From contig NZ_AP019308.1 of assembly GCF_003945345.1 (NCBI RefSeq), positions 6,638,001-6,702,000 of the forward strand: DNA of 64,000 bases, written 5' to 3'. Positions 28,360 to 36,458 of the stretch are shown in pieces; positions within the stretch are counted from its first letter, which is position 1; each line of letters starts with the position of its first letter. Source of the DNA: Paenibacillus baekrokdamisoli. Its GTDB lineage: Bacteria; Bacillota; Bacilli; Paenibacillales; Paenibacillaceae. A program made the translations under genes and the position numbers. Under the pieces are notes generated by a model. That model had not been told where the DNA came from. It did not search any database and saw only the letters and a program-made list of their open reading frames with translations.

Positions 28360-28374
28360 TTAAACACCGTTCAA
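28360..28374 (+). promoter_or_regulatory. TetR operator, copy 1
   Basis: TTAAACACCGTTCAA is a 6-3-6 inverted repeat with one mismatch; its complement reads TTGAACGGTGTTTAA. It sits at the expected transcription start of tetR, suggesting autorepression. A second copy follows the gene at 28997. Confidence 0.75.
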
Positions 28375-28392
28375 AAAAGGAGGAACTTCCCC

Positions 28393-28980
28393 ATGTCACC
28401 AAGGAAAGCTGTCGAGCATGAGTTGAGCAGAGAGAGGATTCTTGAAGCTGCAAGGGAGCAGTTCGTGCAGCACGGTTACCGCGATGTATCTATGCGCGGC
28501 ATTGCGAAGGAGCTCGGCTATTCGCCAGGATCGCTCTATTACCACTTTCGGGAGAAGGCTGAGCTGTTCAGTGCAATGACGGCTGAGGATTTTCACCAGC
28601 TGGATGGCCTGCTTGAAGAAGCGGTAAGCATATCGACAAATCCCGGACGTGATCGGCTAGAGCTGATCTTTCTGTCTTTTATCCGATTCGGTCTTGAGAA
28701 CAAACGATCATTCGAGCTGATGTTTCTGATTCAGGAACCTGGACTCGACTGTTACACGACGCAATCGAAGATGGGCAGTTATGAGAAATTCTCCACCACA
28801 GTGAACGAATCGCTGCAAGTGACCAACGCGGCCCGCGCAAACGACTTCGAATTGATCTGGGTACTGTTTCTGTCTCTTCATGGTTTCGTCAGCTTTTATA
28901 TTCACAGCGCCCAATCATTTGAAGACATTGCCAAGCTTGCTAACTTGCATGTTCAATTGCTGCTGCGTGGACTGGAGTAA
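28393..28980 (+). CDS. TetR/AcrR family transcriptional regulator
   Basis: 195 residues. The N-terminal TetR HTH is clear: RERILEAAREQF, then GYRDVSMRGIAKELGYSPGS and YYHFREKAELF. The remaining ~145 residues are the all-helical ligand-binding and dimerisation domain. AAAAAAGGAGGA precedes the ATG. Two near-identical palindromes flank the gene, one on its own promoter and one before the DUF2306-like membrane-protein gene, which points to a repressor of both. The inducer is unknown. Confidence 0.92.
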   Translation: MSPRKAVEHELSRERILEAAREQFVQHGYRDVSMRGIAKELGYSPGSLYYHFREKAELFSAMTAEDFHQLDGLLEEAVSISTNPGRDRLELIFLSFIRFGLENKRSFELMFLIQEPGLDCYTTQSKMGSYEKFSTTVNESLQVTNAARANDFELIWVLFLSLHGFVSFYIHSAQSFEDIAKLANLHVQLLLRGLE

Positions 28981-28996
28981 TTTTTTTATTCTTTAA

Positions 28997-29011
28997 TTGA
29001 ACGGTGATCAA
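28997..29011 (+). promoter_or_regulatory. TetR operator, copy 2
   Basis: TTGAACGGTGATCAA shares TTGAACGGTG with the complement of copy 1 and is again a 6-3-6 inverted repeat with one mismatch. It lies in the 87-bp gap before the membrane-protein gene. Confidence 0.75.
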
Positions 29012-29067
29012 TTAAATGTAGTAAGCGAAGATTATCATCAACAATACAGAGGAGAGTGGGATTTGTT

Positions 29068-29709
29068 ATGGGAATAAAAATCATTCGAGCACTCGTTTTT
29101 ATTTTTGCATTTTCGATTGCGGGATATGTCATTGTTCAGTACGGGGTATTTCGTGCTAGTGATGCTGGACTCGTCGCTTTCAAACTGCAAAAACCAGATT
29201 TTCACCTAGCACCATGGGTGTATGTGTTGTATGCGCATATTGTGACGGCCATGTTAGCTCTAATCATTGGACCATTCCAGATTTTCCTGAAGCAATCGAA
29301 GGCTAGGGTACGTCAGCACAGACTGCTAGGCTATGTCTATATTATCTCTATAACAGTGAGTGGAATTGTGAGTCTGTATTTATCCCTTTTTGCGACAGGC
29401 GGTTGGATCGCTGGACTTGGCTTCTTCGGGTTAGATGTATTGTGGGTAGCAACCACATGGATCGCCTTGCGTAAAATTATGGTCAAAGATATCCAAGCTC
29501 ATAAAGCATGGATGCTTCGCAGTTATGCGCTAACCTTTGCAGCTGTAACGCTTAGAATCTGGTTAGCGCCCCTTGCTCTGCTTTTTGGCGATTTTGAGGC
29601 TGGATATCGGGTTGTAGCTTGGTTGTGCTGGGTTCCTAATCTGCTTATCATCGAAATAGTGATTCGTGCGAGGGCTTCTAAGAAGAAAGCTCCCTCAGCT
29701 TCGTTGTAA
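29068..29709 (+). CDS. DUF2306-like multi-spanning membrane protein
   Basis: 213 residues. About six hydrophobic segments are visible, with a conserved PFQIFLKQSKARVRQHRLLGY loop in the family style and RSYALTFAAVTLRIW further on. The family has no established biochemical role. ATG 29068 is preferred over GTG 29056 because GGAGAG lies 11 nt upstream of the ATG and would overlap the GTG. It is 87 nt downstream of tetR with operator copy 2 between them, so it is probably the regulated target. Confidence 0.8.
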   Translation: MGIKIIRALVFIFAFSIAGYVIVQYGVFRASDAGLVAFKLQKPDFHLAPWVYVLYAHIVTAMLALIIGPFQIFLKQSKARVRQHRLLGYVYIISITVSGIVSLYLSLFATGGWIAGLGFFGLDVLWVATTWIALRKIMVKDIQAHKAWMLRSYALTFAAVTLRIWLAPLALLFGDFEAGYRVVAWLCWVPNLLIIEIVIRARASKKKAPSASL

Positions 29710-29760
29710 GTTTATAAGTAGTCAACCACTACTATTGTGTTACAAAGACATTTTTCCTTT

Positions 29761-30072
29761 TCATTCGATGTGATTGGATGGTTTATCTTTGGCAAGCTGC
29801 TGCTTAAGCGCCGCTGTTTTAGTAACGAACTGCTTGGATAGATCAGCCTGTACGCGATTGATCGTTTTAATTTCTTCGTTCAGCTTGTTTATTCGGCTCA
29901 TTTTGCTGCTCAGATCACTAGGTGAGCTGCTTAATTTAATATCTCTTTGTAATTGATTTATTTTAGCAAGCGCTTTTTCTTTTTTATTCTTTTCATTCGT
30001 ACTTTGACTTTGTATATCTGCTAACTCTCTGTTTAATCGACTGATAATAGATTTAGTAAAACTTATAGCCAT
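29761..30072 (-). CDS. small coiled-coil protein, unknown function
   Basis: 103 residues, rich in Lys, Gln, Ser and Asn, with heptad-like leucine and isoleucine spacing through most of its length (two helical segments around 10-55 and 60-95). There is no signal peptide or transmembrane segment. The minus-strand start at 30072 has GGTGTC rather than a clean Shine-Dalgarno directly upstream. I do not recognise the family. It sits between the membrane-protein gene and gene debris. Confidence 0.6.
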   Translation of the reverse strand: MAISFTKSIISRLNRELADIQSQSTNEKNKKEKALAKINQLQRDIKLSSSPSDLSSKMSRINKLNEEIKTINRVQADLSKQFVTKTAALKQQLAKDKPSNHIE

Positions 30073-30235
30073 GCGGACACCTCGTAATCGTATAGTGTAG
30101 CTGAGACCCTATTCTACTACAAATCCCTCATTCATGCGAGAAATGTAAGGACTCGTCTAAGATTATCGTCTCCATGCTGCGAATCTCAATTGGATGAATG
30201 AGTACCCATACTGTTGTATGAAGGAGAGAAAGCCG

Positions 30236-30316
30236 ATGAAAGTAGCCGTCATTTATGAAGAAACCCGTGAGAACGGGAATACAGAGATACTAACGGAGCG
30301 AGTGACACAGGGATAG
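30236..30316 (+). pseudogene. N-terminal remnant of a flavodoxin-like (NADPH-dependent FMN reductase) gene
   Basis: ATG 30236 has a perfect AAGGAGAG upstream and encodes MKVAVIY, then TRENGNTEIL and a stop after 26 residues. The start matches the phosphate-binding loop of flavodoxin-fold reductases. The rest of the gene is missing; 13 nt later an AraC C-terminal fragment follows. Confidence 0.65.
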
Positions 30317-30328
30317 ACGTTGATAACA

Positions 30329-30445
30329 TATGACATCAGCGAACAGGTCGGCTTTGAGAACCCGAAGCAGTTCGTTAGGGTGTTCCGGGAGATGGAAGGG
30401 ATCTCGGCAATGGAATACCGCATGAAGCAGGCGGCGTACCTGTAA
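30329..30445 (+). pseudogene. C-terminal remnant of an AraC-type regulator
   Basis: The frame encodes YDISEQVGFENPKQFVR followed by the second-HTH tail to a stop at 30443. This is the last ~40 residues of an AraC HTH domain without the rest of the gene. With the flavodoxin fragment directly before it, the region looks like a deletion scar. Confidence 0.7.
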
Positions 30446-30459
30446 AATGGATGATAGTA

Positions 30460-30494
30460 GGCCTCGACTTCGCATGTTTAGCGAAGTCGAGGCC
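30460..30494. terminator. bidirectional hairpin
   Basis: A 14-bp perfect stem (GGCCTCGACTTCGC and complement) with a 7-nt loop, located 31 nt beyond the end of the minus-strand GTPase gene. No T-run. Confidence 0.55.
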
Positions 30495-30524
30495 ATTGTC
30501 ATAAACCGGTGGATGGTTCGCGGG

Positions 30525-31655
30525 CTATTTCTTCGTGAACCTTTGCCACTCCTGCTCAAGCTGTGCGGCGTTCAAGTCAATACCAATCATAACGAAGTAA
30601 GGCCTTCCCTCGTATGTACACGGGGACCATTCCACTCGCTTCCCCGCCAGCTGGAACAGCAGCAGCTGATTGTTCGGACCGAAGGGCAAATATCCTTTCG
30701 CTCGCAAGCAGTTATTGCCCCGACCGGTGATGAAGCTCTCGAACAGGCGACGTGATAAGGTAGTGGATTCCTCTGGATATATGGCAACTGTTCGAATGCG
30801 AGAGAAGGAGCTTCCAGGGATCACCTGAGTACTAGCATGTTTCGTCGTCTTGCTCTGTGCCAGCTGCTGCCTGCCAGGGGACGTGTTCAAAGCCTCTTGA
30901 TGGGAGCTGTGTTGCATAACAATCGCTTCCTGCTGCGGCTTGCCGGCAACTTTCACGGAAAGCTTAAGTGATTGGCCGATCGAAGAGGCTCCATGCTGGC
31001 GGCTGAATTCAAGCTGTTTGGTTTGCCTGCGGACAACACCGGTGAATGCAAGCGCGGGGTCGATGTCGCAACGGATGGCAGGCACAAGCAGGCAGTCGGG
31101 ATTACGGTCTCTTACCATCTGTTCGACCTTTGCTTTCGTTCGATCTGAGATTAGATCCGATTTGTTTGCAATAACGGCATCAGCAACTTCGATTTGCCTT
31201 CGGAGTGTTCGTACAAGCTCACGGTCGGATGAGAAAATGCTATTATAATCAAGTGCATTCTCCGCATCGAGCACGGTAATGATTCGATGGAGTACTATTT
31301 TGCCGATAAGGGTTGGTTCTGTCATCGCCTCGGCAATTTCCTCTGGATTGGCGACGCCGGTTAGTTCAATGACTATGACATCCGGTCTCTGCAGGGCCAG
31401 TCGTTCAAGGCATGAAGCTAGCTCACTCTTCTTGCTGCAGCATAAGCAGCCTTCTGTAACACTCTCAATCATTTGATTGGCTGTGCTGCTGCTCACTAGT
31501 ACGCCGTCCACATCAACTTTTCCGACCTCATTCATCAGCACTGATGTGCGAAATCCACTGTCATTGGCGTGCTTAAGCAGCCGAAGCAGCAGGGTGGTTT
31601 TGCCGCTGCCTAGAAAACCGCTTAACACGATTACTGGAATTACGGATTGTTCCAT
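30525..31655 (-). CDS. COG0523 (CobW/ZagA-type) GTPase
   Basis: 376 residues from ATG 31655; GTG codons at 31664 and 31667 are alternatives. Walker A is GFLGSGKTT, the family metal site is CLCC and the guanine motif is NKSD. A CobW C-terminal domain ends the protein (GYLPFG to the C-terminus). COG0523 proteins are metallochaperones or metal-insertion GTPases. Unlike the divergent neighbour it has no His-rich tract. I see no clear Zur box in its own upstream region. It is divergent from the Zur-boxed paralogue at 31863, which suggests a shared metal-homeostasis role. Confidence 0.88.
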   Translation of the reverse strand: MEQSVIPVIVLSGFLGSGKTTLLLRLLKHANDSGFRTSVLMNEVGKVDVDGVLVSSSTANQMIESVTEGCLCCSKKSELASCLERLALQRPDVIVIELTGVANPEEIAEAMTEPTLIGKIVLHRIITVLDAENALDYNSIFSSDRELVRTLRRQIEVADAVIANKSDLISDRTKAKVEQMVRDRNPDCLLVPAIRCDIDPALAFTGVVRRQTKQLEFSRQHGASSIGQSLKLSVKVAGKPQQEAIVMQHSSHQEALNTSPGRQQLAQSKTTKHASTQVIPGSSFSRIRTVAIYPEESTTLSRRLFESFITGRGNNCLRAKGYLPFGPNNQLLLFQLAGKRVEWSPCTYEGRPYFVMIGIDLNAAQLEQEWQRFTKK

Positions 31656-31804
31656 TGTACACACCACGCTCCTCTAAAGAACAAAGTATGAGAGCGAGCC
31701 ATTAAACATGATTACTAAATGTGAAGTTTAATAAAAGGATGGCTGGGGACTGATTGCTAGGATGGAGTGAGTGACAGCAGCTGTGCAGCAGTTGTTTCCT
31801 GCTC

Positions 31805-31833
31805 TGTTAACTTTGTAATAATTACGATATAAT
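31805..31833 (+). promoter_or_regulatory. promoter with Zur box for the His-rich GTPase
   Basis: TATAAT at 31828-31833 is paired with a weak -35 at 31805-31810 and a 17-nt spacer. Between them, 31813-31827 reads TTGTAATAATTACGA, a 7-1-7 palindrome one base from the Bacillus Zur core TCGTAATNATTACGA. This placement would block transcription when zinc is sufficient. Confidence 0.75.
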
Positions 31834-31862
31834 ACAGGGAGAATAAACGGTTTAAGGGGACG

Positions 31863-33050
31863 ATGAATACCATGACTGAATCTAATCCATCACAAGAAAT
31901 GATCGATAATGAAGAACGGACCATACCCGTGCACCTCCTGTCTGGCTTTCTTGGGAGCGGCAAGACTACCTTACTTAACCATCTGATCGACTATTATAAA
32001 GCCTTGAACGTGAAGACAGCGGTTGTCATGAATGAACTGGGCGATGTGAATTTAGATGGTCAATTCATTGATAGTGATATACCGATGGCAGAGATGCTGA
32101 GCGGCTGTATCTGCTGTACCATACGAGGAGATCTAAGTATGGAGCTGAAGGAGCTAATTGAGGAGCATAATCCGGATGTTGTACTCATTGAATCAACAGG
32201 TGCAGCTAACCCGATGGAAATTATGGATGCCATAACCGAGACAGCGCTTCTAATCCGTGTAGATTTGCGAGTAATTGCTACCGTTGTGGATGGCCCTGAG
32301 CTGCTGGAGCGCAGTAAGAAGGGCGGACGTACGTTCAAGCTGATGCAGGATCAAATTCGCTGTGCGACGGATCTTATTGTCAACAAAGCGGATAAGCTGA
32401 ACCCGGAGGATCTTATCAACGTCCAGCAGATTGTGCGGGAGTTGAATGCATTCGCTCCGCTGACGGTCACGGTACGATGCTTAACGGAACTAAGTGTATT
32501 CGATCTTGATCGTGACGCTGGAAGAGCGCGTTTGGTGGATAATGGACATAAGCATGAACCTGAGAAGCATAATGAACACGGAAATAAGGATGACAATAAG
32601 CAGTATGCTGATGATTCACATGACCACGCTCATGACCACGCTCATGACCACGCCCATGACCATGCCCATGACCATGCACATGATCATCATATTTGCGGAG
32701 CGAACTGCAATCATGATCATAACCGTGCTCATGATCATGATGACCATGAGCATAAAGACGGAGCCCCCTATGTATCGCATGAGCATGTTATGACGTTAAC
32801 GCATTATTTGCCTGCAGCTATCGATAGTCATGAGTTTGAAGCACTGATTAGACGATTACCAAAGGAAGTATATCGGGCGAAAGGGATCGTTACGTTCACC
32901 GATACGAACAGCCGATTTTTATTTCAATACGCTTATGGCGAGGTGGAGTTTATTCGCATTACGCCACAAGCGAAGGTGAATGATGTAGCCGTGTTTATCG
33001 GCGAGCATTTTTCGAAGGAAGTCTTGCTGCAAGAGCTCAAACAATTATGA
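31863..33050 (+). CDS. His-rich COG0523 GTPase, ZagA/YciC-like
   Basis: 395 residues. Walker A GFLGSGKTT, metal site CICC, NKAD guanine motif and a CobW C-terminal domain (about 305-395). A His/Asp-rich stretch (about 245-300) with repeated HDHA units lies between the GTPase and C-terminal domains, as in zinc-metallochaperone members. The Zur box at 31813 supports zinc-starvation expression, as known for B. subtilis ZagA (YciC). AAGGGGA precedes the ATG. Its role is probably to deliver zinc to essential zinc enzymes under limitation. Confidence 0.9.
   Translation: MNTMTESNPSQEMIDNEERTIPVHLLSGFLGSGKTTLLNHLIDYYKALNVKTAVVMNELGDVNLDGQFIDSDIPMAEMLSGCICCTIRGDLSMELKELIEEHNPDVVLIESTGAANPMEIMDAITETALLIRVDLRVIATVVDGPELLERSKKGGRTFKLMQDQIRCATDLIVNKADKLNPEDLINVQQIVRELNAFAPLTVTVRCLTELSVFDLDRDAGRARLVDNGHKHEPEKHNEHGNKDDNKQYADDSHDHAHDHAHDHAHDHAHDHAHDHHICGANCNHDHNRAHDHDDHEHKDGAPYVSHEHVMTLTHYLPAAIDSHEFEALIRRLPKEVYRAKGIVTFTDTNSRFLFQYAYGEVEFIRITPQAKVNDVAVFIGEHFSKEVLLQELKQL
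32619..32690 (+). repeat. 12-bp tandem repeat encoding HDHA units
   Basis: Five consecutive copies of CATGACCAYGCN (32619-32678), then CATGATCATCAT. Each unit encodes His-Asp-His-Ala. Slippage in such repeats can change the number of metal-binding histidines. Confidence 0.9.
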
Positions 33051-33080
33051 ATAATTGATTCTTTTATCAAAGAAAGATGA

Positions 33081-33120
33081 ACGGCTCTATTCGCAGATGA
33101 TGCGAATAGAGCCGTTTTTT
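33081..33120 (+). terminator. rho-independent terminator
   Basis: A 15-bp perfect stem (ACGGCTCTATTCGCA and complement), a 5-nt loop and six T residues, 30 nt after the GTPase stop codon. Confidence 0.95.
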
Positions 33121-33230
33121 GGTGTTGTTCCACAGAAGCCAAATCGGCTTCCATGCAGATAATTGATCGAATATTAGAGTTGCTAATACGGCACGCAGGA
33201 CCAAGAGCGAGCGGTAATACCCGACAAATA

Positions 33231-33656
33231 CTAGTGCTGCCTATTAGTGAAAATATGGAAGCATACCCCGAACTTGTCCGTTACCATACCATAAGCAGGA
33301 CTGAAATAAGTTTCTTGCAGTGGTGAATTTACCTGACCGCTTTGACTCAAAGCTTCATAAATTTGTTTTGCTTCTTCCTTTTCATTCGTCGTTATACAGA
33401 TGGTTACTTGATTTCCCCTTTGATGGGGTTGGCCTGGGATAATATCGGAAACCATGATTTCCATATCGCCGACTTTTAACAAGGAGTGTGCTACAAGATC
33501 CTTCACATTTGCTGGAATAGGGGATTCAGGGGTTTCCGGACCCTCTCCGATTGTTTGCATAAAGAGGATTCTCGCATCTAGAGATTCTTCATAAAATTGA
33601 ATAGCTTCCTTTGCGTTTCCGTTCATCATAATCAAGGGGGTCAATTGGTAAGTCAT
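33231..33656 (-). CDS. VOC-family (PhnB/glyoxalase-like) protein
   Basis: 141 residues. The opening LTPLIMMNGNAKEAIQFYE is typical of PhnB-like members of the vicinal-oxygen-chelate superfamily. SLLKVGDMEIMVSD and FGVCFHIF complete the paired beta-alpha-beta-beta-beta units. Members include dioxygenases, resistance proteins and uncharacterised enzymes. It is monocistronic and divergent from the WYL regulator, which may control it. Confidence 0.85.
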   Translation of the reverse strand: MTYQLTPLIMMNGNAKEAIQFYEESLDARILFMQTIGEGPETPESPIPANVKDLVAHSLLKVGDMEIMVSDIIPGQPHQRGNQVTICITTNEKEEAKQIYEALSQSGQVNSPLQETYFSPAYGMVTDKFGVCFHIFTNRQH

Positions 33657-33791
33657 GATTCAACAGCTCCTTAGGTTCTCAAATTTTGATAAATCGTAAT
33701 GGTAGAGACTATCACTCAAGTCGAGGTTGACTACCTTCTTTCTCGCTAAGCCTGTAATTCCTCGACTTACTTCTAATTGTAGTTGATAATA

Positions 33792-33808
33792 GTGACAAGT
33801 GCTGTCAC
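33792..33808 (+). promoter_or_regulatory. palindromic operator candidate before the WYL regulator
   Basis: GTGACA-N5-TGTCAC forms a perfect 6-bp-arm palindrome 28 nt upstream of the regulator ATG. It lies in the divergent gap shared with the VOC gene. A 9-bp inverted repeat (AAGTCGAGG at 33718 and its complement at 33760) is also present in this gap. Confidence 0.5.
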
Positions 33809-33835
33809 AAATATAAATAATAATGGAGTAAAGCG

Positions 33836-34783
33836 ATGTCCAAAGCGAAACGACTCATGGAATTAATGATGGCTGTTAATCGAAAAAAGAAGTTTACAGT
33901 CAAGGAGCTTGCACGCGAGTTTGACGTGTCAACGAGGACGATATTAAGGGACTTGCAGGAATTGAGTGAGCTCGGGGTTCCCTTGTATTCGGAAGTTGGA
34001 CCTCATGGCGGTTACCAGGTGCTGAAGGAAAGAATTCTGCCTCCTATCGCCTTTACCGAGGAAGAAGCCGTCGCCATATTTTTTGCATGCCATGCCCTTC
34101 GGCACTATTCATTCCTTCCCTTTGAAACGGAATCTTCTTCCGCATTGAGCAAATTTTATTACTATATGTCTGGAGACGTAAGGGATCGTATCGATCAAAT
34201 GAAGAATCGGGTTGATTTTGTTACGCCGAGAAGACAAGCGCAATTTCCTTATTTATCGATCTTGCTCGACGGGGCCATTTACCAAAAAATCATTCTCATC
34301 GATTATGAATCGCGAGAAGGGAAATCAAGTCGCCAAATACAACCGATTGGTCTCTATGCAAGCAGCGGCTTATGGTATTGTCCCGCCTATTGTTTTCAAA
34401 GAGAGGATTATCGGGTATTCCGATGTGACAGAATTCATTCAGCTACTTATGATCCTTCCACATCGAAACCGAGGGATCTTCGGCATATTCATCTTGGGAA
34501 TAGGGAATCGGTAATCAAGCTAGAGCAAGAGCATGTCAGTCTTTATGTGGAATTGAGCCAAGAAGGGGTTCAGAAATGTGAGGCTGAATTATGGTCGGTG
34601 CCAAGTCTGCATATTCGCAATAATGGTACTGGTTGGCTTGAGGGCAATATTCCCAGCAGTGACCTTCCGTTTTTTGCAAAGTTTTTCATTGGCCTCGGAA
34701 ATGAAGCGACGGTGAAACATCCACAAGAACTGGTGGAAGGTATGAAACGGATTCTTGCCGAGATTATGGCTAAATATGAGTAG
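33836..34783 (+). CDS. WYL-domain DeoR/YafY-type transcriptional regulator
   Basis: 315 residues. N-terminal HTH_11-type helix-turn-helix (VKELAREFDVSTRTILRDL) followed by a wing (GGYQVL). The middle segment carries the WYL domain with LWYCPAYCF near residues 178-186, and a C-terminal WCX-like extension follows. WYL proteins bind nucleic-acid or small-molecule ligands. The GTGACA palindrome just upstream may be its own operator. The divergent VOC gene and the dehydrogenase at 34869 are candidate targets. Confidence 0.9.
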   Translation: MSKAKRLMELMMAVNRKKKFTVKELAREFDVSTRTILRDLQELSELGVPLYSEVGPHGGYQVLKERILPPIAFTEEEAVAIFFACHALRHYSFLPFETESSSALSKFYYYMSGDVRDRIDQMKNRVDFVTPRRQAQFPYLSILLDGAIYQKIILIDYESREGKSSRQIQPIGLYASSGLWYCPAYCFQREDYRVFRCDRIHSATYDPSTSKPRDLRHIHLGNRESVIKLEQEHVSLYVELSQEGVQKCEAELWSVPSLHIRNNGTGWLEGNIPSSDLPFFAKFFIGLGNEATVKHPQELVEGMKRILAEIMAKYE

Positions 34784-34868
34784 TCAAAACGATAGAAGGA
34801 ATAACGAGAAGAAAGTGCGAAGTTTAAAGGTATCCATTTTATTTAACTATTGAAAGTGAGGGTGTACG

Positions 34869-35933
34869 ATGAGAGAAGTGAAAATTGGTATTATTGGACT
34901 CGGAGGCATGGCCCGCTACCATATTGAACAATTTGGGAAGGTGCAGGGCCTTCGAATTATTGCTTTATGTGATGTCAGTACGCAAGCACTTCAAGAAATA
35001 GGAGACCAGCTTGGCATTGATGAAGCGAGGCGATACCAATCATCTGAAGCCCTTATCGCGGATTCGGAAGTGGACGGAGTGGTCTCGGTCACGCCGAACA
35101 ATGCTCATGCGGGAATCTTAAAAGCATGCATCGCAGCAGGTAAGCCCCTGTATGCGGAGAAGCCGCTTACACGAACCTATGAGGAAGCAGTTGAAGTACT
35201 GGAGCTATACCAACGTAATCCAATTCCGTGCATCATCAATTTCTCCTACCGGAACGGGGCAGCATTCCAATATGTGAAACAGCTTGTCCAAGGTGGGAAG
35301 GTAGGCCGTGTGAATCATATCTTCGTCCAATATTTACAAGAGTGGGGAGCCCCGCCATCACGTACCCCCTTCGTATGGCGTTTTGATGAAAGCATCACGG
35401 GCACGGGGACGTTAGGTGATCTAGGCTCGCATATGATTGACTTGTCGCAATATGTGCTTGGGGAGCGGATCAGTGAGCTGCAGGCGATGCTTACTACGAT
35501 TATACCGGAGAGACCTGATCCGTTGACCGGCTTGCCTGTAAAGGTGAATGTCGATGATTTTGCTTGCTTCAATGCAAGATTCTCAAACGGCACGGTTGGT
35601 GTATTCCAGACGTCTCGTAATGCCATCGGCAGTGGTAATCAGCATGAGCTGACCATTTACGGTGATGCAGGGACGCTGCATGTCAGCACACTGAACGACA
35701 AACAGCTAATCTGGACATATGCGAAGGACGGTGAACCAGGTACTGTGACAGAGACAATCGAAGTGCCAAGTGAACATGCACTGAATCCTTGGCAATCCTT
35801 CACAGATCTCATTAGCGGCAAGGAGTCAGCTGAGTTCGCTTCGCTTGAGGATGGTTTTAACAATCAAGCGGTGCTCGAAGCCGTTCTTCGTGCTAGTAAG
35901 AGCGGTACGGTTGTGTCTGTTGCTTCTTTATAG
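34869..35933 (+). CDS. Gfo/Idh/MocA family dehydrogenase
   Basis: 354 residues. N-terminal Rossmann motif GLGGMARYH, AEKPLTRT active-site segment and GDLGSHMIDLSQY in the substrate domain. Second member of this family in the window (others at 23319 and 60907). It is 85 nt after the WYL regulator and may be co-transcribed. GAGGGTG precedes the ATG. Sugar or cyclitol dehydrogenase by family; substrate unknown. Confidence 0.92.
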   Translation: MREVKIGIIGLGGMARYHIEQFGKVQGLRIIALCDVSTQALQEIGDQLGIDEARRYQSSEALIADSEVDGVVSVTPNNAHAGILKACIAAGKPLYAEKPLTRTYEEAVEVLELYQRNPIPCIINFSYRNGAAFQYVKQLVQGGKVGRVNHIFVQYLQEWGAPPSRTPFVWRFDESITGTGTLGDLGSHMIDLSQYVLGERISELQAMLTTIIPERPDPLTGLPVKVNVDDFACFNARFSNGTVGVFQTSRNAIGSGNQHELTIYGDAGTLHVSTLNDKQLIWTYAKDGEPGTVTETIEVPSEHALNPWQSFTDLISGKESAEFASLEDGFNNQAVLEAVLRASKSGTVVSVASL

Positions 35934-35952
35934 ATAATCGTTATGCAAAAAG

Positions 35953-35994
35953 GAAGGACCTGATCGCAGACTTTCAATCTGCTTCAGGTCCTTC
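35953..35994 (+). terminator. rho-independent terminator
   Basis: Outer stem GAAGGACCTGA/TCAGGTCCTTC and inner stem GCAGA/TCTGC, 19 nt after the dehydrogenase gene. Confidence 0.85.
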
Positions 35995-36059
35995 TATATG
36001 TTCGTTATAGGGAGACTTTTACTCGCTCATTGCTTAAGAGTCAAAGGCAGATAAATGTG

Positions 36060-36240
36060 AATCATTGTGCGTAGAAGTCCGCTGCGCGGACGGATCATTC
36101 TTACGATCGCTGTTGTCTCCCTATTTCTTGATTCTATCCCTAAGGGGTAGAAATACGGAGACAAAGGCGAACGCTATCGCTTCTTCAGAACGATTCCGTC
36201 CGCTTCGCTAGGTACTTCGTGATGGCAAGCACTGATTATG
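36060..36240. repeat. imperfect inverted-repeat element (~180 bp)
   Basis: The left half, ending CTGTTGTCTCCCTATTTC, matches the complement of the right half (GAAATACGGAGACAAAGGC onward) with scattered mismatches over most of each ~80-bp arm. The arms also share GAAGT and GCGGACGGA segments. The centre is CTATCCC-TAA-GGGGTAG. A nested GTCCGC/GCGGAC hairpin is in the left arm. It encodes nothing and could be a MITE-like or dispersed palindromic element. Confidence 0.65.
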
Positions 36241-36294
36241 GTTCAGAGCCTAAAAATTCAATTATTTTTTGCCACGTCTTACATCTATTATTGT

Positions 36295-36324
36295 TTGACA
36301 TGAAACTAAAAGGTGTCATATAAT
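36295..36324 (+). promoter_or_regulatory. promoter of the SRPBCC-ArsR unit
   Basis: TTGACA (36295-36300) and TATAAT (36319-36324), both consensus, 18-nt spacer. TGACA and TGTCA arms in the same stretch form a small inverted repeat that an ArsR-type repressor could use. Confidence 0.75.
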
Positions 36325-36458
36325 AAAGCGAAACCAATAGGGTTCATATTTGACCTGTGAGCAATGTCGCGGTTGATGACAAATGGTCAGCACTGCGGTT
36401 TCGGCATCAAGATAAAATTAAAATGAAGTCCAACAAATAATGAGGAGGCAATTACATC

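Larger units (their letters stand above)
27780..28392. other. gene-poor stretch with gene debris
   Basis: Apart from the GH31-like fragment and the tetR promoter and operator near its right end, this region shows no intact coding sequence. Together with the NUDIX remnant it looks like an eroding region. Confidence 0.6.
35934..36458. other. 525-bp intergenic region with terminator, large inverted repeat and promoter
   Basis: No coding sequence is seen. It holds the terminator at 35953, the inverted-repeat element at 36060-36240 and the promoter of the SRPBCC gene at 36295. Confidence 0.7.

Noticed and set aside
28152..28421. 89-residue open frame upstream of tetR
   Set aside because: It runs across the GH31-like remnant in another frame and over the tetR promoter and operator; no translation signals.
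32494..32793. Met/Thr-rich open frame over the His-rich repeat
   Set aside because: A shadow of the HDHA repeat in another frame.
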